In this document: positions 51,606 to 61,346 of the stretch, piece by piece
Layout of the letters: each line of letters begins with the position of its first letter
Position numbering within the stretch: the first letter of the stretch is position 1
Assembly (NCBI RefSeq): GCF_021191705.1
Contig: NZ_JAIWPU010000020.1
Span: 41,263-105,262 of the forward strand
Source: Proluteimonas flavola
GTDB lineage: Bacteria; Pseudomonadota; Gammaproteobacteria; Xanthomonadales; Xanthomonadaceae
Reading direction: 5' to 3'
DNA: 64,000 bases
Made by a program: the position numbers and the translations under genes
The notes under the pieces: model-generated
Databases searched by the model: none
What the model was told of the DNA's origin: nothing
Seen by the model: the letters and a program-made list of their open reading frames with translations, nothing else

Positions 51606-51741
51606 GGTGTGTGGGGGATTATCGCGCGTGGGCGGGCTGTCCGGATTACCGGGGTGTAACCCGCGTATGCGGTGGCCGCGCGATGCACCCGCTGATCTTC
51701 CGCTTGCACGGAAATTTGCCTGAGGATCCTCTGACCAAATC

Positions 51742-51769
51742 CGTCATTCCCGCGAAAGCGGGAATGACG
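51742..51769. repeat. CATTCCCGC-type hairpin
   Basis: CGTCATTCCCGC and GCGGGAATGACG arms around GAAA. It lies between the SMR gene and the next small gene; 51606-51885 otherwise shows no gene. Confidence 0.8.
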
Positions 51770-51885
51770 TGCAGGCGCAGACGTGTTCGGATGATCCCCA
51801 AGCAAGTGCAGAGCTTCGCGCTGTTTTTTTTAGGGAACACCGACAGGTGCCAGCGGAATCCTGGAACGGCCCGGCAACAGATGCG

Positions 51886-52170
51886 CTACCTGAGGGTGCC
51901 GGCGCGCGCACGCCCCCGCGCGCCCAACGTCCTGACAATCCCGAACAGGCTGATCGCAATCCACGCCAGCTGCATGATCAGCACCGGCATGCTGAAAGCG
52001 CCATACAGCGACACCGCCATCCCGATCGCACCGAACAGGTTCAGCAGCAGATACGGCAGGCCCGCGCCCGACAGGCGGGTGACCTGCAACAGGAAGTACG
52101 CGAGCACGACGAGACACGCACCGACGATGCCGCACCACTGGTGCCATTGCAGATCCATCGCGAACTCCAC
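51886..52170 (-). CDS. Small membrane protein (CBU_0592-like)
   Basis: 94 residues with three hydrophobic helices (WCGIVGACLVVLAYFLLQV, LPYLLLNLFGAIGMAVSLYG, VLIMQLAWIAISLFGIV). The LLNLFGAIG motif and length resemble the CBU_0592 family of unknown function. A second in-frame ATG (52158) would give MDLQWHQW. Confidence 0.7.
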   Translation of the reverse strand: MEFAMDLQWHQWCGIVGACLVVLAYFLLQVTRLSGAGLPYLLLNLFGAIGMAVSLYGAFSMPVLIMQLAWIAISLFGIVRTLGARGRARAGTLR

Positions 52171-52224
52171 GGGACGAGGTTCGGCGCATCTTCCGCCGAT
52201 GCCCCGGCCGCGGCAAGCCGCGGA

Positions 52225-52989
52225 TCAGGCCAGGCGCTGGCGCACGGCCTCGAACAGGGTCACGCCGGCGGCGACCGAGACGTTGAGGCTCTCGACACCG
52301 CCCAGCGCGTCGCCGCCCGGCATCGGAATCGTCACCAGGCCGTCGCAGTGTTCGCGGGTCAGGCGTCGCAGGCCGTCGGCCTCCCCGCCCAGCACCAGCG
52401 CGACGTTGTCGCGCAGATCGGTCGCGTACAGCGACGCGGTGGCCTCGCCGGCCAGGCCGTAGATCCACACGCCCAGCTTCTGCAGATCGCGCAGCGTGCG
52501 CGAGAGATTGGTCACGCGCACCACCGGCACACTGTCCGCGGCACCGGCCGAGGTCTTGCGTACGGTCGCGTTGACCTGCACCGCCTTGTCCTTGGGAATC
52601 ACCACGGCAGTCACGCCAGCGGCGGCCGCACTGCGCAGGCAGGCGCCGAGGTTGTGCGGGTCCTGCACGCCGTCGAGCACCAGCAGCAGCGCCTTGCCTT
52701 CGGCGGCTTCCACCAGGCCTTCGAGTTCGTTTTCGCCCCAGGTCTTCGCGGCGGCGTAGCGCGCGACCGCGCCCTGGTGCCGCAGGCCCCCGGCGACACC
52801 GTCGAGCGCCTGCTGGTTGACCCGGCGCACGTCGATGTCGCGGCGGCGCGCGGCCGATTCGATCTCGACGATGCGCGGATTCTTCGCGCCCGCTTCCAGC
52901 AGCACCTCGCGCACGTTCCCGGCGTCGTGTTCGACGGCCGCGGCCACGGCATTGATGCCGACGATCCACTGGTTCTGCTTGTTGCTCAT
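52225..52989 (-). CDS. rlmB: 23S rRNA (guanosine-2251-2'-O)-methyltransferase
   Basis: 254 residues. SpoU/TrmH fold: LDGVQDPHNLGACLRSAAAAGV (motif 1), VLGGEADGLRR (motif 2) and SLNVSVAAGVTLFE (motif 3), with an N-terminal RNA-binding domain. RlmB methylates G2251 in the P-loop of 23S rRNA. It lies downstream of rnr, as in E. coli. Confidence 0.95.
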   Translation of the reverse strand: MSNKQNQWIVGINAVAAAVEHDAGNVREVLLEAGAKNPRIVEIESAARRRDIDVRRVNQQALDGVAGGLRHQGAVARYAAAKTWGENELEGLVEAAEGKALLLVLDGVQDPHNLGACLRSAAAAGVTAVVIPKDKAVQVNATVRKTSAGAADSVPVVRVTNLSRTLRDLQKLGVWIYGLAGEATASLYATDLRDNVALVLGGEADGLRRLTREHCDGLVTIPMPGGDALGGVESLNVSVAAGVTLFEAVRQRLA

Positions 52990-53094
52990 GCGACGGACTT
53001 GGGGCTCGGGAAAGGAATCGGGACGACCCGCACGCGCCGGGAACCAGAAGGGCCCGGCGCGCGCGGCGGCGCACAGTCTAGCGAAACGGCCCCG

Positions 53095-55560
53095 TCAGTA
53101 AGGCGTCTTCTCGCGCCTGGCCGGCTTGCCGCGCGGCGGCAACGGCTTCGGGCCGCCCTGCACCGCCGAATCCGGATCGACGAGACGGAAGTCGATCTTC
53201 CGATCCTCCAGGCTGGCCTTGAGCACGATGATCCGCACCCGGTCGCCGAGGCGGTATTCGCGTCCGGCACGCTGGCCGCTGAGCATCCGGCGGATCGGAT
53301 CGAAGCTGTAGAAGTCGTTCGGCAGCTGGGTCACGTGGACCAGGCCGTTGACCTTCGACTGGTCCAGTTCGACGAACAGACCGAAGCTGGTCACGCCGCT
53401 GATGACGCCGTCGAACTGGCCGCCGACATGCTGCTCCATCCACGCAGCGCGGTAACGCTCGTCGACCTCGCGCTCGGCCTCGTCGGCGCGGCGTGCGCGT
53501 TCGGAGCACTGCAGCGACAGGCTTTCCATCAGCCGCGGCGGGTAGATGAACTTCGCCAGCGGCTGACCCGACAGCACGTGCTTGATCGCGCGGTGCACCA
53601 GCAGGTCGGGATAGCGGCGGATCGGCGAGGTGAAATGCGCGTAGGACGCCAGCGCCAGGCCGAAATGACCGATGTTCTCCGGCGTGTAGACCGCCTGGCT
53701 CTGGCTGCGCAGCAGCACCGATTCGAGCAGGGTCGCGTCGGGGCGCTCGCGGATCTTCTTCAGCAGCACGGTGAAATCCTTCGGCTGCACCTTCGACCAC
53801 GGCGGCAGGCGCAGCGAGAACTCCTTGAGGAATTCCAGCAGGTCGGCGTACTTCGCTTCCGGCGGCTTGTCGTGCACGCGGTACGGCGCGGGAATGCCGG
53901 CGTCGAGCAGGAAGCGCGCGGCCTCCACGTTCGCCGCGATCATGCATTCCTCGATCAGCTTGTGCGCGTCGTTGCGCTGGAGCATGCCGGCCTGGGCGAC
54001 TTCGCCGGTGTTGTCGAGCACGAAGCGCACTTCCGAGGATTCGAACTCGATCGCCCCACGCTTGGCGCGCGCCTTGGCGAGCACCGCGTAGAGCTGGTGC
54101 AGGCGCTCGACCTGCGGCAGCACCGGCGCGATCTCCCCGCGCGTCTCCGCGTCCAGTTCGCCGACCGCCTTCCACACCTGCGTGTAAGTCAGGCGCGCGT
54201 GCGAATGCATCACCGCCTCGTAAAACTTCGATTCCGACACGGTGCCGTCGCGCAGCACCTGCATGTCGCAGACGAAGCACATGCGATCGACCTTGGGCTT
54301 CAGCGAGCAGATGCCGTTGGACAGCGTCTCGGGCAGCATCGGCACGACGAACCCCGGGAAATACACGCTGGTCGCGCGCAGCTGGGCTTCGTCGTCGAGC
54401 GGCGTGCCGGGACGCACATAGTTCGACACGTCGGCGATCGCGACCACAAGGCGGAAGCCGTCGCGGTTGGGCTCGCAGTACACGGCATCGTCGAAATCCT
54501 TGGCATCCTCGCCGTCGATCGTCACCAGCGGCAACGCGCGCAGATCGACGCGGCCGCCGAGCATGCGTGCCTCCACGTCCACCGGCACCGCTGCGGCTTC
54601 GTCGAGCACCACCTGCGAGAACTCGTGCGGCAGGTTGTGGCCGTGGATCGCGGCCTCGACCACCAGCGACGGCTTGAGCACATCGCCCAGCACGGTCAGC
54701 ACGCGGCCGATCGGCGGGCGGTGCGAATCGCCCGGCGCGGTGATCTCGCAGACCACCAGTTGGCCGTGCTGCGCGTCCTGGCGCGCATCCACCGGAATCT
54801 GGATGTTGCGCTGGATGCGGCGGTCGTCCGGCACGACATAGCTGATGCCGTGTTCGACCGAGAAGCGGCCCATCAGGCGCGTCGTACGACGCTCGAGCAC
54901 TTCGACGACGACACCGGCGCGGCGGCCGCGCGCGTCGACATTGGTCAGGCTGGCCAGCACGCGGTCGCCGTGCATGACCTTGCGCATCTCGGTCGGCGGC
55001 AGGAACAGGTCTTCGCCCGCGCCCGAATCCGGTCGCAGGAAACCGAAGCCTTCCGGGTTGGCGATCACAGTGCCCGGAATCAGGTCCATGCGCTTGGCCG
55101 GCACCAGGCCGCCGCGGCGGTTCTGCAACAACTGGCCTTCGCGCAGCATCGCCGCGACGCGCTTGCCGAGTGCGTCGGCGCGGTCGGGTTCGGTCAGCGC
55201 AAGCTTGACCGCGAGCTCGTCGAGCGTCATCGGGCCGTCGGCGTCGACGAGCAGTTGCAGGATCGCCTCGCGGCTCGCGATCGGATTCGCGTAGCGCGCC
55301 GCCTCGCGGTTGGCATGCGGGTCTTCGAAGCGTCCGCCGCGCACTGCGGGCGGACGGTCCTGCGAAGCCGGCTTCGTCGGCCCGCCGGTCCGCAGCGCGC
55401 GCTGCAGGCCCGGATCGGGCATCCACGGCGGCAATGCGTCCTTGCGGTCGCTTTGCGATTTCGGGCCGGCCGGGCCGGAGGTGCCGCGCTTGCCGGCCCC
55501 CTGGGTCGCGGGTCCGGACGTACCGCGGCTGCTGCCGCGCTTGCTTGGAGGTTTGGCCAT
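53095..55560 (-). CDS. rnr: Ribonuclease R
   Basis: 821 residues. A lysine/arginine/glycine-rich N-terminus, a winged helix (ILQLLVDADGPMTLDELAVK), two cold-shock domains, the RNB catalytic domain (VTIDGEDAKDFDDAVYCE, the Asp cluster) and C-terminal S1 domain (GVISGVTSFGLFVELDQ). RNase R degrades structured RNA. ATG at 55560 (MAKPPSKRG) was chosen; the frame to 55638 runs into the tRNA-Leu promoter region. Confidence 0.95.
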   Translation of the reverse strand: MAKPPSKRGSSRGTSGPATQGAGKRGTSGPAGPKSQSDRKDALPPWMPDPGLQRALRTGGPTKPASQDRPPAVRGGRFEDPHANREAARYANPIASREAILQLLVDADGPMTLDELAVKLALTEPDRADALGKRVAAMLREGQLLQNRRGGLVPAKRMDLIPGTVIANPEGFGFLRPDSGAGEDLFLPPTEMRKVMHGDRVLASLTNVDARGRRAGVVVEVLERRTTRLMGRFSVEHGISYVVPDDRRIQRNIQIPVDARQDAQHGQLVVCEITAPGDSHRPPIGRVLTVLGDVLKPSLVVEAAIHGHNLPHEFSQVVLDEAAAVPVDVEARMLGGRVDLRALPLVTIDGEDAKDFDDAVYCEPNRDGFRLVVAIADVSNYVRPGTPLDDEAQLRATSVYFPGFVVPMLPETLSNGICSLKPKVDRMCFVCDMQVLRDGTVSESKFYEAVMHSHARLTYTQVWKAVGELDAETRGEIAPVLPQVERLHQLYAVLAKARAKRGAIEFESSEVRFVLDNTGEVAQAGMLQRNDAHKLIEECMIAANVEAARFLLDAGIPAPYRVHDKPPEAKYADLLEFLKEFSLRLPPWSKVQPKDFTVLLKKIRERPDATLLESVLLRSQSQAVYTPENIGHFGLALASYAHFTSPIRRYPDLLVHRAIKHVLSGQPLAKFIYPPRLMESLSLQCSERARRADEAEREVDERYRAAWMEQHVGGQFDGVISGVTSFGLFVELDQSKVNGLVHVTQLPNDFYSFDPIRRMLSGQRAGREYRLGDRVRIIVLKASLEDRKIDFRLVDPDSAVQGGPKPLPPRGKPARREKTPY

Positions 55561-55631
55561 TGCGGGAATGGTACAGGCTCGCCCACGAGGCCGGCGTCGA
55601 TGCGCAGCAACCGCCCCCGCAAAAAATCCCG

Positions 55632-55660
55632 TTGACAAGCGCCGGGCGCATCGACAACAT
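55632..55660 (+). promoter_or_regulatory. Sigma-70 promoter of tRNA-Leu
   Basis: TTGACA at 55632, 17-bp spacer, CAACAT at 55655, 14 bp before the tRNA start. A consensus -35 is typical of tRNA promoters. Confidence 0.7.
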
Positions 55661-55674
55661 ACGCGCCCTGACCT

Positions 55675-55761
55675 GCCCGGGTGGCGGAATTGGTAGACGC
55701 ACTAGCTTCAGGTGCTAGCGGGGGCAACTCCGTGGAGGTTCGAGTCCTCTCCCGGGCACCA
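55675..55761 (+). tRNA. tRNA-Leu (anticodon CAG)
   Basis: 87 nt. The acceptor GCCCGGG pairs with CCCGGGC, followed by A and encoded CCA. The anticodon stem CTAGC/GCTAG with loop TTCAGGT gives CAG. A long variable arm and GGTTCGAGTCC T-arm fit a class II leucine tRNA. Confidence 0.96.
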
Positions 55762-55793
55762 AGGTCATCACGGCCTTACCAGCCGTGAACATC

Positions 55794-55817
55794 AAACCCG
55801 CGAATGCGGGTTTTTTT
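55794..55817 (+). terminator. Terminator of tRNA-Leu
   Basis: CCCGC/GCGGG stem with GAAT loop and seven T. The gap from here to 56080 shows no gene. Confidence 0.88.
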
Positions 55818-56080
55818 GTGCCCGGTGGCAAGACGTCCCGCCTGCAGCATCGTGCGCTTCTCGCAACCTGTTCACGCGCTGTCGCGAGCGAAGCCCGGTG
55901 GCGCGTGGCGGCGCGCAGGCAGCGCAGTGGACGTGCGGTACGTGCGCATCCGTGTCCGCCATCCGTGGCGGACACCCTTGCGGGCCATCGCCAATGCAAC
56001 CTCAAGAACCGCTCCAGACGGTTCTTGCAGGCACCGCACGCGCGTCAACGGCAAGCGCAGCAAGATCGTGAAGCAGGTTC

Positions 56081-56722
56081 TCAACGCACCAGGAGGACGA
56101 GGACACCCACGGCCAGCAGGATCAGCATGGCGCCGGAAACGCGTTCCAGCCACGGCAGCGCCCGCGCGAAGCGCCGCAGGACGGCCTGGTTGCCGATCAT
56201 GACCGCGACCAGCAGATCCCACAGCAGCACGACGCTGAACATCCAGGTGCCGTAGATCGCCTTCCAGCCCGTGCTGGCGTAGGGCCCGGTCAGCATCGCG
56301 GCCAGACTGGCGTAGAACAGCGCATTCTTGGGGTTGAGGATGCCCGACAGGAAGCCCATGCCGGCGGCGCGGCGCCACGCGCCGACGCGAAGGCTGGCCC
56401 GTGCCACGTGGCTATCCGTAGCCGACACATCTGCCAGGTCGCTGGTGCCGGCATGGCGAATGAACAGCACACCGAGATAGAGCAGGTAGATGCAGCCGGC
56501 CAGTTGAAGGATCACGAACCAGGCGCTGTCCGGTTTCAGTGCGGCGGTGCCGGCGAAGGCCGCCACGATGAACACGCCATTGGCGAAGGCGATCCCCAGG
56601 CAGGCACCGCTGGCGACCCGCCAGCCGGCGGACAGCGAGGTTCGGGCGATCAGGAAGAAGTCGGGGCCGGGAGACAGCAGCGCCAGGAAATGCGCGGCGG
56701 CAATCATCAGAAACGGCTGCAT
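56081..56722 (-). CDS. LysE/RhtB-family amino-acid exporter
   Basis: 213 residues with six helices and the family N-terminus AHFLALLSPGPDFFLIARTS (PGPxxxxV/I type), and GFLSGILNPKNALFYASL in the middle, as in RhtB/LysE exporters. Substrate unknown. The AraC-type regulator lies 89 bp upstream on the same strand. Confidence 0.92.
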   Translation of the reverse strand: MQPFLMIAAAHFLALLSPGPDFFLIARTSLSAGWRVASGACLGIAFANGVFIVAAFAGTAALKPDSAWFVILQLAGCIYLLYLGVLFIRHAGTSDLADVSATDSHVARASLRVGAWRRAAGMGFLSGILNPKNALFYASLAAMLTGPYASTGWKAIYGTWMFSVVLLWDLLVAVMIGNQAVLRRFARALPWLERVSGAMLILLAVGVLVLLVR

Positions 56723-56811
56723 TCAGGACACACTCGTAGCTTTTTCTACGCAGTGTGCGAGTCGGGGGACTTTCCGTATTGAAGAAAATTGCAGCCGCGC
56801 GACTTGTGGCA

Positions 56812-57651
56812 TCAAGCCCGGAAACGGCCGGGCGTCACCCCGGCATGCGCCTTGAATACCCGCTGGAAATGGGCCTGGTCGGCGAAGCCGAGATGCAGGG
56901 CCACGTCGGCAAGACTGGCTCCGCTGCGGATCCAGTCCCTGGCGAGATTGACACGATGGTTGAGTTGCCAGGCGTGCGGCGTCATGCCGGTGACGGTGCG
57001 GAACGCCCGGATCACCTGATAGCGGCTCATGCCTGCCAGGCCTGCCAACTCGTCCAAGGTGGTACTCGCAGTGGGCCACGCACACAGACAGTCCAGGGCG
57101 GGCCGAATCTGCTGCGCCAGGCCCGATGGCACGGTCGGACCTTCAATAGAGAGTCCCTGCCCGGTGTCGTAGTCCCCCACGAACTCGATCAGCGCGGCTT
57201 CCTTCTCGATCGGGTCGCCTTCCTCGAACAGCAGCGCGTTGAGTCGGCAGAAGCGCGCATAGACTGCCGGATCGGCCACGATGCGCACCGGCTCGCCGCC
57301 CATCGCGGCGGTGCCGGCGTACTCCCGCCGAACAGCCTGGAGCCACGCAGCGTCCAGGTGCAGCATCTGGTAGCTCCAGGCGGTATCGGGCGCCGGGTTG
57401 CACGCATGGACACGCGATGCGGGCACGAAGACGAGCGTGCCAGGGGACAGGAGAACCGGACCATTGGCGGCACCGGTGAAAACGCTGGTGCCGCCATCGA
57501 CGGCGCCAATGGAAAAGGTCGGGTGATGGTGGGGCTTGTAGCAGGCCCGGCTCTGGCAGGCGCGGCGGCTCTCGACGAAGGGCAAGGCCGGATCTCGCCA
57601 GAATGCCTGGGTATCGCTGCACTGGGCCGCACAGTTCGGACGGTTAGTCAT
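56812..57651 (-). CDS. AraC-family transcriptional regulator
   Basis: 279 residues: an N-terminal cupin-like sensing domain (HHHPTFSIGAVDGG, LVFVPASRVHACNP) and a C-terminal double helix-turn-helix (LAGMSRYQVIRAFRTVTGMT, LADVALHLGFADQAHFQRVF). It is immediately upstream of the LysE-type exporter, a frequent pairing, and is a reasonable candidate for its regulator. Confidence 0.93.
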   Translation of the reverse strand: MTNRPNCAAQCSDTQAFWRDPALPFVESRRACQSRACYKPHHHPTFSIGAVDGGTSVFTGAANGPVLLSPGTLVFVPASRVHACNPAPDTAWSYQMLHLDAAWLQAVRREYAGTAAMGGEPVRIVADPAVYARFCRLNALLFEEGDPIEKEAALIEFVGDYDTGQGLSIEGPTVPSGLAQQIRPALDCLCAWPTASTTLDELAGLAGMSRYQVIRAFRTVTGMTPHAWQLNHRVNLARDWIRSGASLADVALHLGFADQAHFQRVFKAHAGVTPGRFRA

Positions 57652-57696
57652 CGTTACGAGATCGTCGTCCAGCCACAGGTAACGTATTTAGAACCG

Positions 57697-58113
57697 ATGG
57701 CACATGAGGGTCATTCAAGTCAAACCCCAATGGCACTCATATCCCACTTGACTGCTCTCCATTCCGAGGAAGATATGAGAATCCAAGACATTGAGAATAG
57801 AATTAATAGCATACCAACTTCGATGAGCATTGACACAGAAATTGAAATCATGGAACAGTTGATGCAAACCGATCCGCCGGACATAAAGTCAAACATCAAG
57901 AGCTTCAAAAGAGTGATCGGGGCTCTTGAAATATCTCACATGGATTCAGGATTCATGGAGATAGACAGTAGCAATGAAAAATACGTACTTGAATTTCACT
58001 CATGGCTCAAAATATTAAACCATGATTTAAATATGGGAATAGCCAACAGCATCATCGATACTTTCAGTATAACTGAAGATGATGCCAGGAAAAACATGAA
58101 TTGTGGCGCATGA
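57697..58113 (+). CDS. AT-rich orphan ORF, possible immunity protein
   Basis: 138 residues, not recognised. Acidic and helical (IQDIENRINSIPTSMSIDTE, MEQLMQTDPPDIKSNIKSFK), with codon usage and base composition strikingly AT-rich against the surroundings, indicating recent transfer. ATG at 57697 is uncertain, and 57730 (MALISH) is also in frame. It is followed by an Rhs fragment. Small, acidic, AT-rich genes next to Rhs pieces are often orphan immunity genes; that is an inference. Confidence 0.5.
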   Translation: MAHEGHSSQTPMALISHLTALHSEEDMRIQDIENRINSIPTSMSIDTEIEIMEQLMQTDPPDIKSNIKSFKRVIGALEISHMDSGFMEIDSSNEKYVLEFHSWLKILNHDLNMGIANSIIDTFSITEDDARKNMNCGA

Positions 58114-58180
58114 TAATGATTTCAGGTTTATTTCCACAGTTCTTTATCAACTCTAAACTCTACATCTCGAGCCTTTCATA

Positions 58181-58390
58181 ACGGCCGCACGCCTACGCCT
58201 GCTCGGGCGCAGCGCGCCCGGCGTCGCCGGCCGCGAGCACTTCGTCTACGGCCCCGCCGCCACCTACCGCGACGGCACCCTCGTCAGCCAAGGCCACTAC
58301 CACTACGACAACCTCAGAAGGCGCATCGCAAAGACAGTGGAACGGGACGCTGCCACGAAGCGCACCGACTTCCTCTGGCAAGTGAGTTAA
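58181..58390 (+). pseudogene. Rhs core fragment
   Basis: About 70 codons in one frame, with HYHYDNLRRRIAKTVERDA and KRTDFLWQVS before TAA. YDxLGRRIAKT...FLWQG is the repeat signature of Rhs/YD-repeat toxins. No start codon or further Rhs core is present. Confidence 0.75.
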
Positions 58391-58408
58391 TTACCCCTGA
58401 CACCTTAA

Positions 58409-58642
58409 CCTTTCTACTACGTCGACGGCATCGCCGCCAACCGGAGCAGGATTCTGGATCGACTGGCGCACGGCGAACTCGTCAACCGCGGGCTCATCCG
58501 TGCGTCCGACGTGCAAGCGTTTCTCGACCACGGCCAATACCGGTTGCAGGCAAACGGACGAATGATGTTGGTCTACTACATCATCGAAGCTTGGCTCACC
58601 ACGTGGACCCGCCAACTGGCGGACGCGCGTCGAGCGGCATGA
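58409..58642 (+). pseudogene. C-terminal fragment resembling asparagine synthetase-like lasso cyclase
   Basis: 77 codons without a start: YYVDGIAANRSRILDRLAHG, GELVNRGLIRASDVQAFLDH, and LVYYIIEAWLTTWTRQ before TGA. A -LVxxGLI- turn followed by ...EAWxxxW near the end is how asparagine-synthetase-like cyclases of lasso-peptide clusters end, as I recall; identification is tentative. It lies tail to tail with the S9 peptidase, 32 bp apart. The preceding stop (58406) and Rhs fragment show that the 5' part was lost. Confidence 0.5.
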
Positions 58643-58674
58643 AACCCCGTGCCTGGCCCGTCGCCCACGCCTCG

Positions 58675-61263
58675 CTACAATCCCGCGCCGGCACGCGTCG
58701 CGGCCTGTTGCTGCGGCGCTTCGGCCGCCGCGACGCCGCTGTCGGCCAGAAACGAGCCGATGCGCTCCCAGAGATCACGGATGTTTGCGGGCGACGACGG
58801 CCCGTGCCCTTCGCCCCAGTAGCGGACATAGCGCACGTCCTTTCCTGCTCGCTGGAGCGCGCCGTACATCTCGTCGAACTGAGACATCGAGAAGCTGTCC
58901 ATGTCCGAATGCACGAGCATCACCGGCGCATCGATGTTCGGCGCCAGGAACACGGGGCTGTTGCGGTAGTAGACCTCTGGTTCCTCGAAGGGCGTGCGCC
59001 CGATGCCGAAATCGCTCCCGGCGACGAGGTCGTATCGCATGAAATCGCCGAAATACTCACCATACACGTATGAGGCGATTCCGTTGGCGCCGAAATAGTG
59101 ACTGACGAGATCAGCCCAGCTGTGGAGTGCGATCACCGCCTTGTACCGGTCCGAATGAGCGGCCGTGTAAAGCGCGGAGATGCCACCCTGACTGAAACCG
59201 ACGATTGCCACGCGTCCGGGGTCGGCCAAGCCGCCGGCCACCAGTGCGGCCACGCCGGCGTCCACGACTTCCGGCATGCCGGCGATGGGACCTTCTGCGG
59301 TTCGGACCAGGTCTCGCGGCGTCGTCAGACGCGCATAGGCATATCCCTTGCCAGCCCACAGGTACGGAGACCAGTTCACGCCGATGCTGTCGATCTTCTC
59401 CGGTCCGGCTTTGCACCGGGGGCCGACATTGGGATACACCTCGACGATCAGGGGCGGCGGCGCGCTTCGGTCGTATCCGGGTGGGAGCAGGACACAGCTC
59501 TCGATCGTCGTCGCCGGATTCTCGCCTTCGCGCGCTTCGATCTGATAGGAGACGACCTGCCAACTGCCGAGGTCGAGATCGGCCAGATGGGTGTTGAGGC
59601 GGGCGACTTCACGTTGCGGACTCTGCGCATCGGCGGTCGCAAACAGCAATCGGGAGGCCTGACCTTCGTCCGCGCGAAACAGCACGGCGCCAGCGGCCAG
59701 TGAGCCGGCCAGTGGTGTCGCGTGCATTGATGGCGCCTCCACCACCGCTGTCTGGCCTTCATGGGCATCGCGGAGATCCACCATGACGATCTTCGCCGGG
59801 CCGTCGCTGCTGACGGCGAACACGGCTTCATCGCCAAACTCCGGACGGATCACGCGGCTCCGGGTCGCAAAGGTGCCGGACGGCAGAAACCGGAACTGGC
59901 CGGAGAGCGCCTGGGTCAAGCGACGGGGCGGCCCGTTGGCGCGGAGCCGATAGACGCCGTCTTCGGCCATGACGGTGAGATGCCCCGCGCCGACATGGAC
60001 CGGGATGGCCGAGACGTCCTCCAGATCGTGCGTGAGGTTCCTGGAGCTGCCATCGGCCGACAGGGCGTACCAGTCGGACTTGGAGAGATCGACCGGCCGC
60101 ACATCCCGGTAGGTGAAGCGCGGCGTCTGATCCTCCCGGTCGGGGATGCGTCTGGCGAAGACGGCGAGGTCATCGCCGAGAAAGCTCGTGCGCTCCGGAC
60201 GCTGCAGCCAGCCTCGCTCTCGTTCCGATGCCAGATCGAGGCCGTTGTGGTCGTAGCGCACGGCGGCTCCGCTTTGCAGGTCGATGACATGGAACCTTCC
60301 CGCGCGCGGGCCTTCGCCGGCGGGCCAGCCATACGCCGCCAGGCGCCTGCCGTCTGGCGCCCAGACGATCGTGTAAGGGAAGAAGTCCAGATGCGGCGCG
60401 AGCACCCGTCCTTCGTCATTGTCGAGGTCGAAGACGGTCAGGCGGTGGCGGTGCGGGTCGTCTTCGACGAGGTTGCCTGGATCGCGAGGGCGTGGCTCGG
60501 AGATGGCGACCGCCGCCAGATGCCGTCCGTCTGGCGAGACGCGCAAGTCACCATACAGCCCCTGGGCAAGAACCCGGCTTTGGCCGGTCCGTGCATTGGC
60601 ACGGACCAGGCGGCCCGCTTGCTGTTGCTTGGATCGATCCGGCGTCAGGGTGCGGATTTCGCTGGCGGTGACAACCTCGCCCCGCCAGGCGTCTTCCCAG
60701 GCCTTCGCCAAGGTCCTGCCCGTATGGGCCCGTGCGCTGGTCGCCATCGGCAACACGCCGTCGGGAAGCGCGGCGAACACCACTTCCTCATCGGAGATCC
60801 ATACGGGATTGTGCGTGCCCTCCCGACTGAACGCAGGCGTCTGCGGGAACTGCACGAACCGCTCGCGCGCCATGTCGTAGGCCCCCAGCATCAAGGCGCC
60901 GTACCGATACTGCATCACGGCGAGAAATCGCCCCGACGCAGAAAAGCCCTGTTGATAGCTGTGCGGACCTGGGTCAAGACCGGGAAACAACTCCGGCGCG
61001 CCCGCTTTCAGATCGTATCGCCAGAGCTGATGACCCGTCTTCCCGGGCGCGTAGGTGCGGAAGCTGTAGTCGTCCGATCGACCGTAGGGGCGCATGCGTT
61101 CATAGACCAGCCATCGCCCCGTAGGATCAGGTACTGCTGCACCGAACTCTTCGACCTCCATCATGTGGTCAACGGTCAGGTGGGCCCGGTCCGCGGCAAG
61201 CGCTTGGGGTGCGACGGCCACGACGACGGCGAGAACAAACGTTGACACCCGGCTTCGGATCAT
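58675..61263 (-). CDS. Secreted S9 prolyl-oligopeptidase-like protein, probable lasso-peptide isopeptidase
   Basis: 862 residues: signal peptide (MIRSRVSTFVLAVVVAVAPQ), beta-propeller, and C-terminal alpha/beta hydrolase domain with nucleophile Ser691 in GFSQGG, Asp789 in HSDMDSF and His820 in YWGEGHGPSSPANIRDLW. The N-terminal LTVDHMMEVEEFGAAVPDPTGRW segment and the GEGH...SPANIRD end fit isopeptidases such as AtxE2, which linearise imported lasso peptides. It follows the TonB receptor by 83 bp on the same strand. A general dipeptidyl peptidase is the alternative. Confidence 0.75.
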   Translation of the reverse strand: MIRSRVSTFVLAVVVAVAPQALAADRAHLTVDHMMEVEEFGAAVPDPTGRWLVYERMRPYGRSDDYSFRTYAPGKTGHQLWRYDLKAGAPELFPGLDPGPHSYQQGFSASGRFLAVMQYRYGALMLGAYDMARERFVQFPQTPAFSREGTHNPVWISDEEVVFAALPDGVLPMATSARAHTGRTLAKAWEDAWRGEVVTASEIRTLTPDRSKQQQAGRLVRANARTGQSRVLAQGLYGDLRVSPDGRHLAAVAISEPRPRDPGNLVEDDPHRHRLTVFDLDNDEGRVLAPHLDFFPYTIVWAPDGRRLAAYGWPAGEGPRAGRFHVIDLQSGAAVRYDHNGLDLASERERGWLQRPERTSFLGDDLAVFARRIPDREDQTPRFTYRDVRPVDLSKSDWYALSADGSSRNLTHDLEDVSAIPVHVGAGHLTVMAEDGVYRLRANGPPRRLTQALSGQFRFLPSGTFATRSRVIRPEFGDEAVFAVSSDGPAKIVMVDLRDAHEGQTAVVEAPSMHATPLAGSLAAGAVLFRADEGQASRLLFATADAQSPQREVARLNTHLADLDLGSWQVVSYQIEAREGENPATTIESCVLLPPGYDRSAPPPLIVEVYPNVGPRCKAGPEKIDSIGVNWSPYLWAGKGYAYARLTTPRDLVRTAEGPIAGMPEVVDAGVAALVAGGLADPGRVAIVGFSQGGISALYTAAHSDRYKAVIALHSWADLVSHYFGANGIASYVYGEYFGDFMRYDLVAGSDFGIGRTPFEEPEVYYRNSPVFLAPNIDAPVMLVHSDMDSFSMSQFDEMYGALQRAGKDVRYVRYWGEGHGPSSPANIRDLWERIGSFLADSGVAAAEAPQQQAATRAGAGL

Positions 61264-61346
61264 TGGCTGCTTGCTCGTTCAAACGGGGGAGAGAGACGGT
61301 GAGGAACGCCGTCTGTGGTCTTGTGGCGAATGGTGCGCTTCCAGCC

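Noticed and set aside
51769..55635. 1288-codon open frame on the plus strand opposite rlmB and rnr
   Set aside because: Runs antisense through two well-identified genes; histidine/arginine/glutamine-rich composition typical of complementary-strand frames.
56755..58113. 452-codon frame reading through the AraC gene region into the AT-rich ORF
   Set aside because: The first two-thirds is antisense to the AraC regulator; only the part from about 57697 has independent character.
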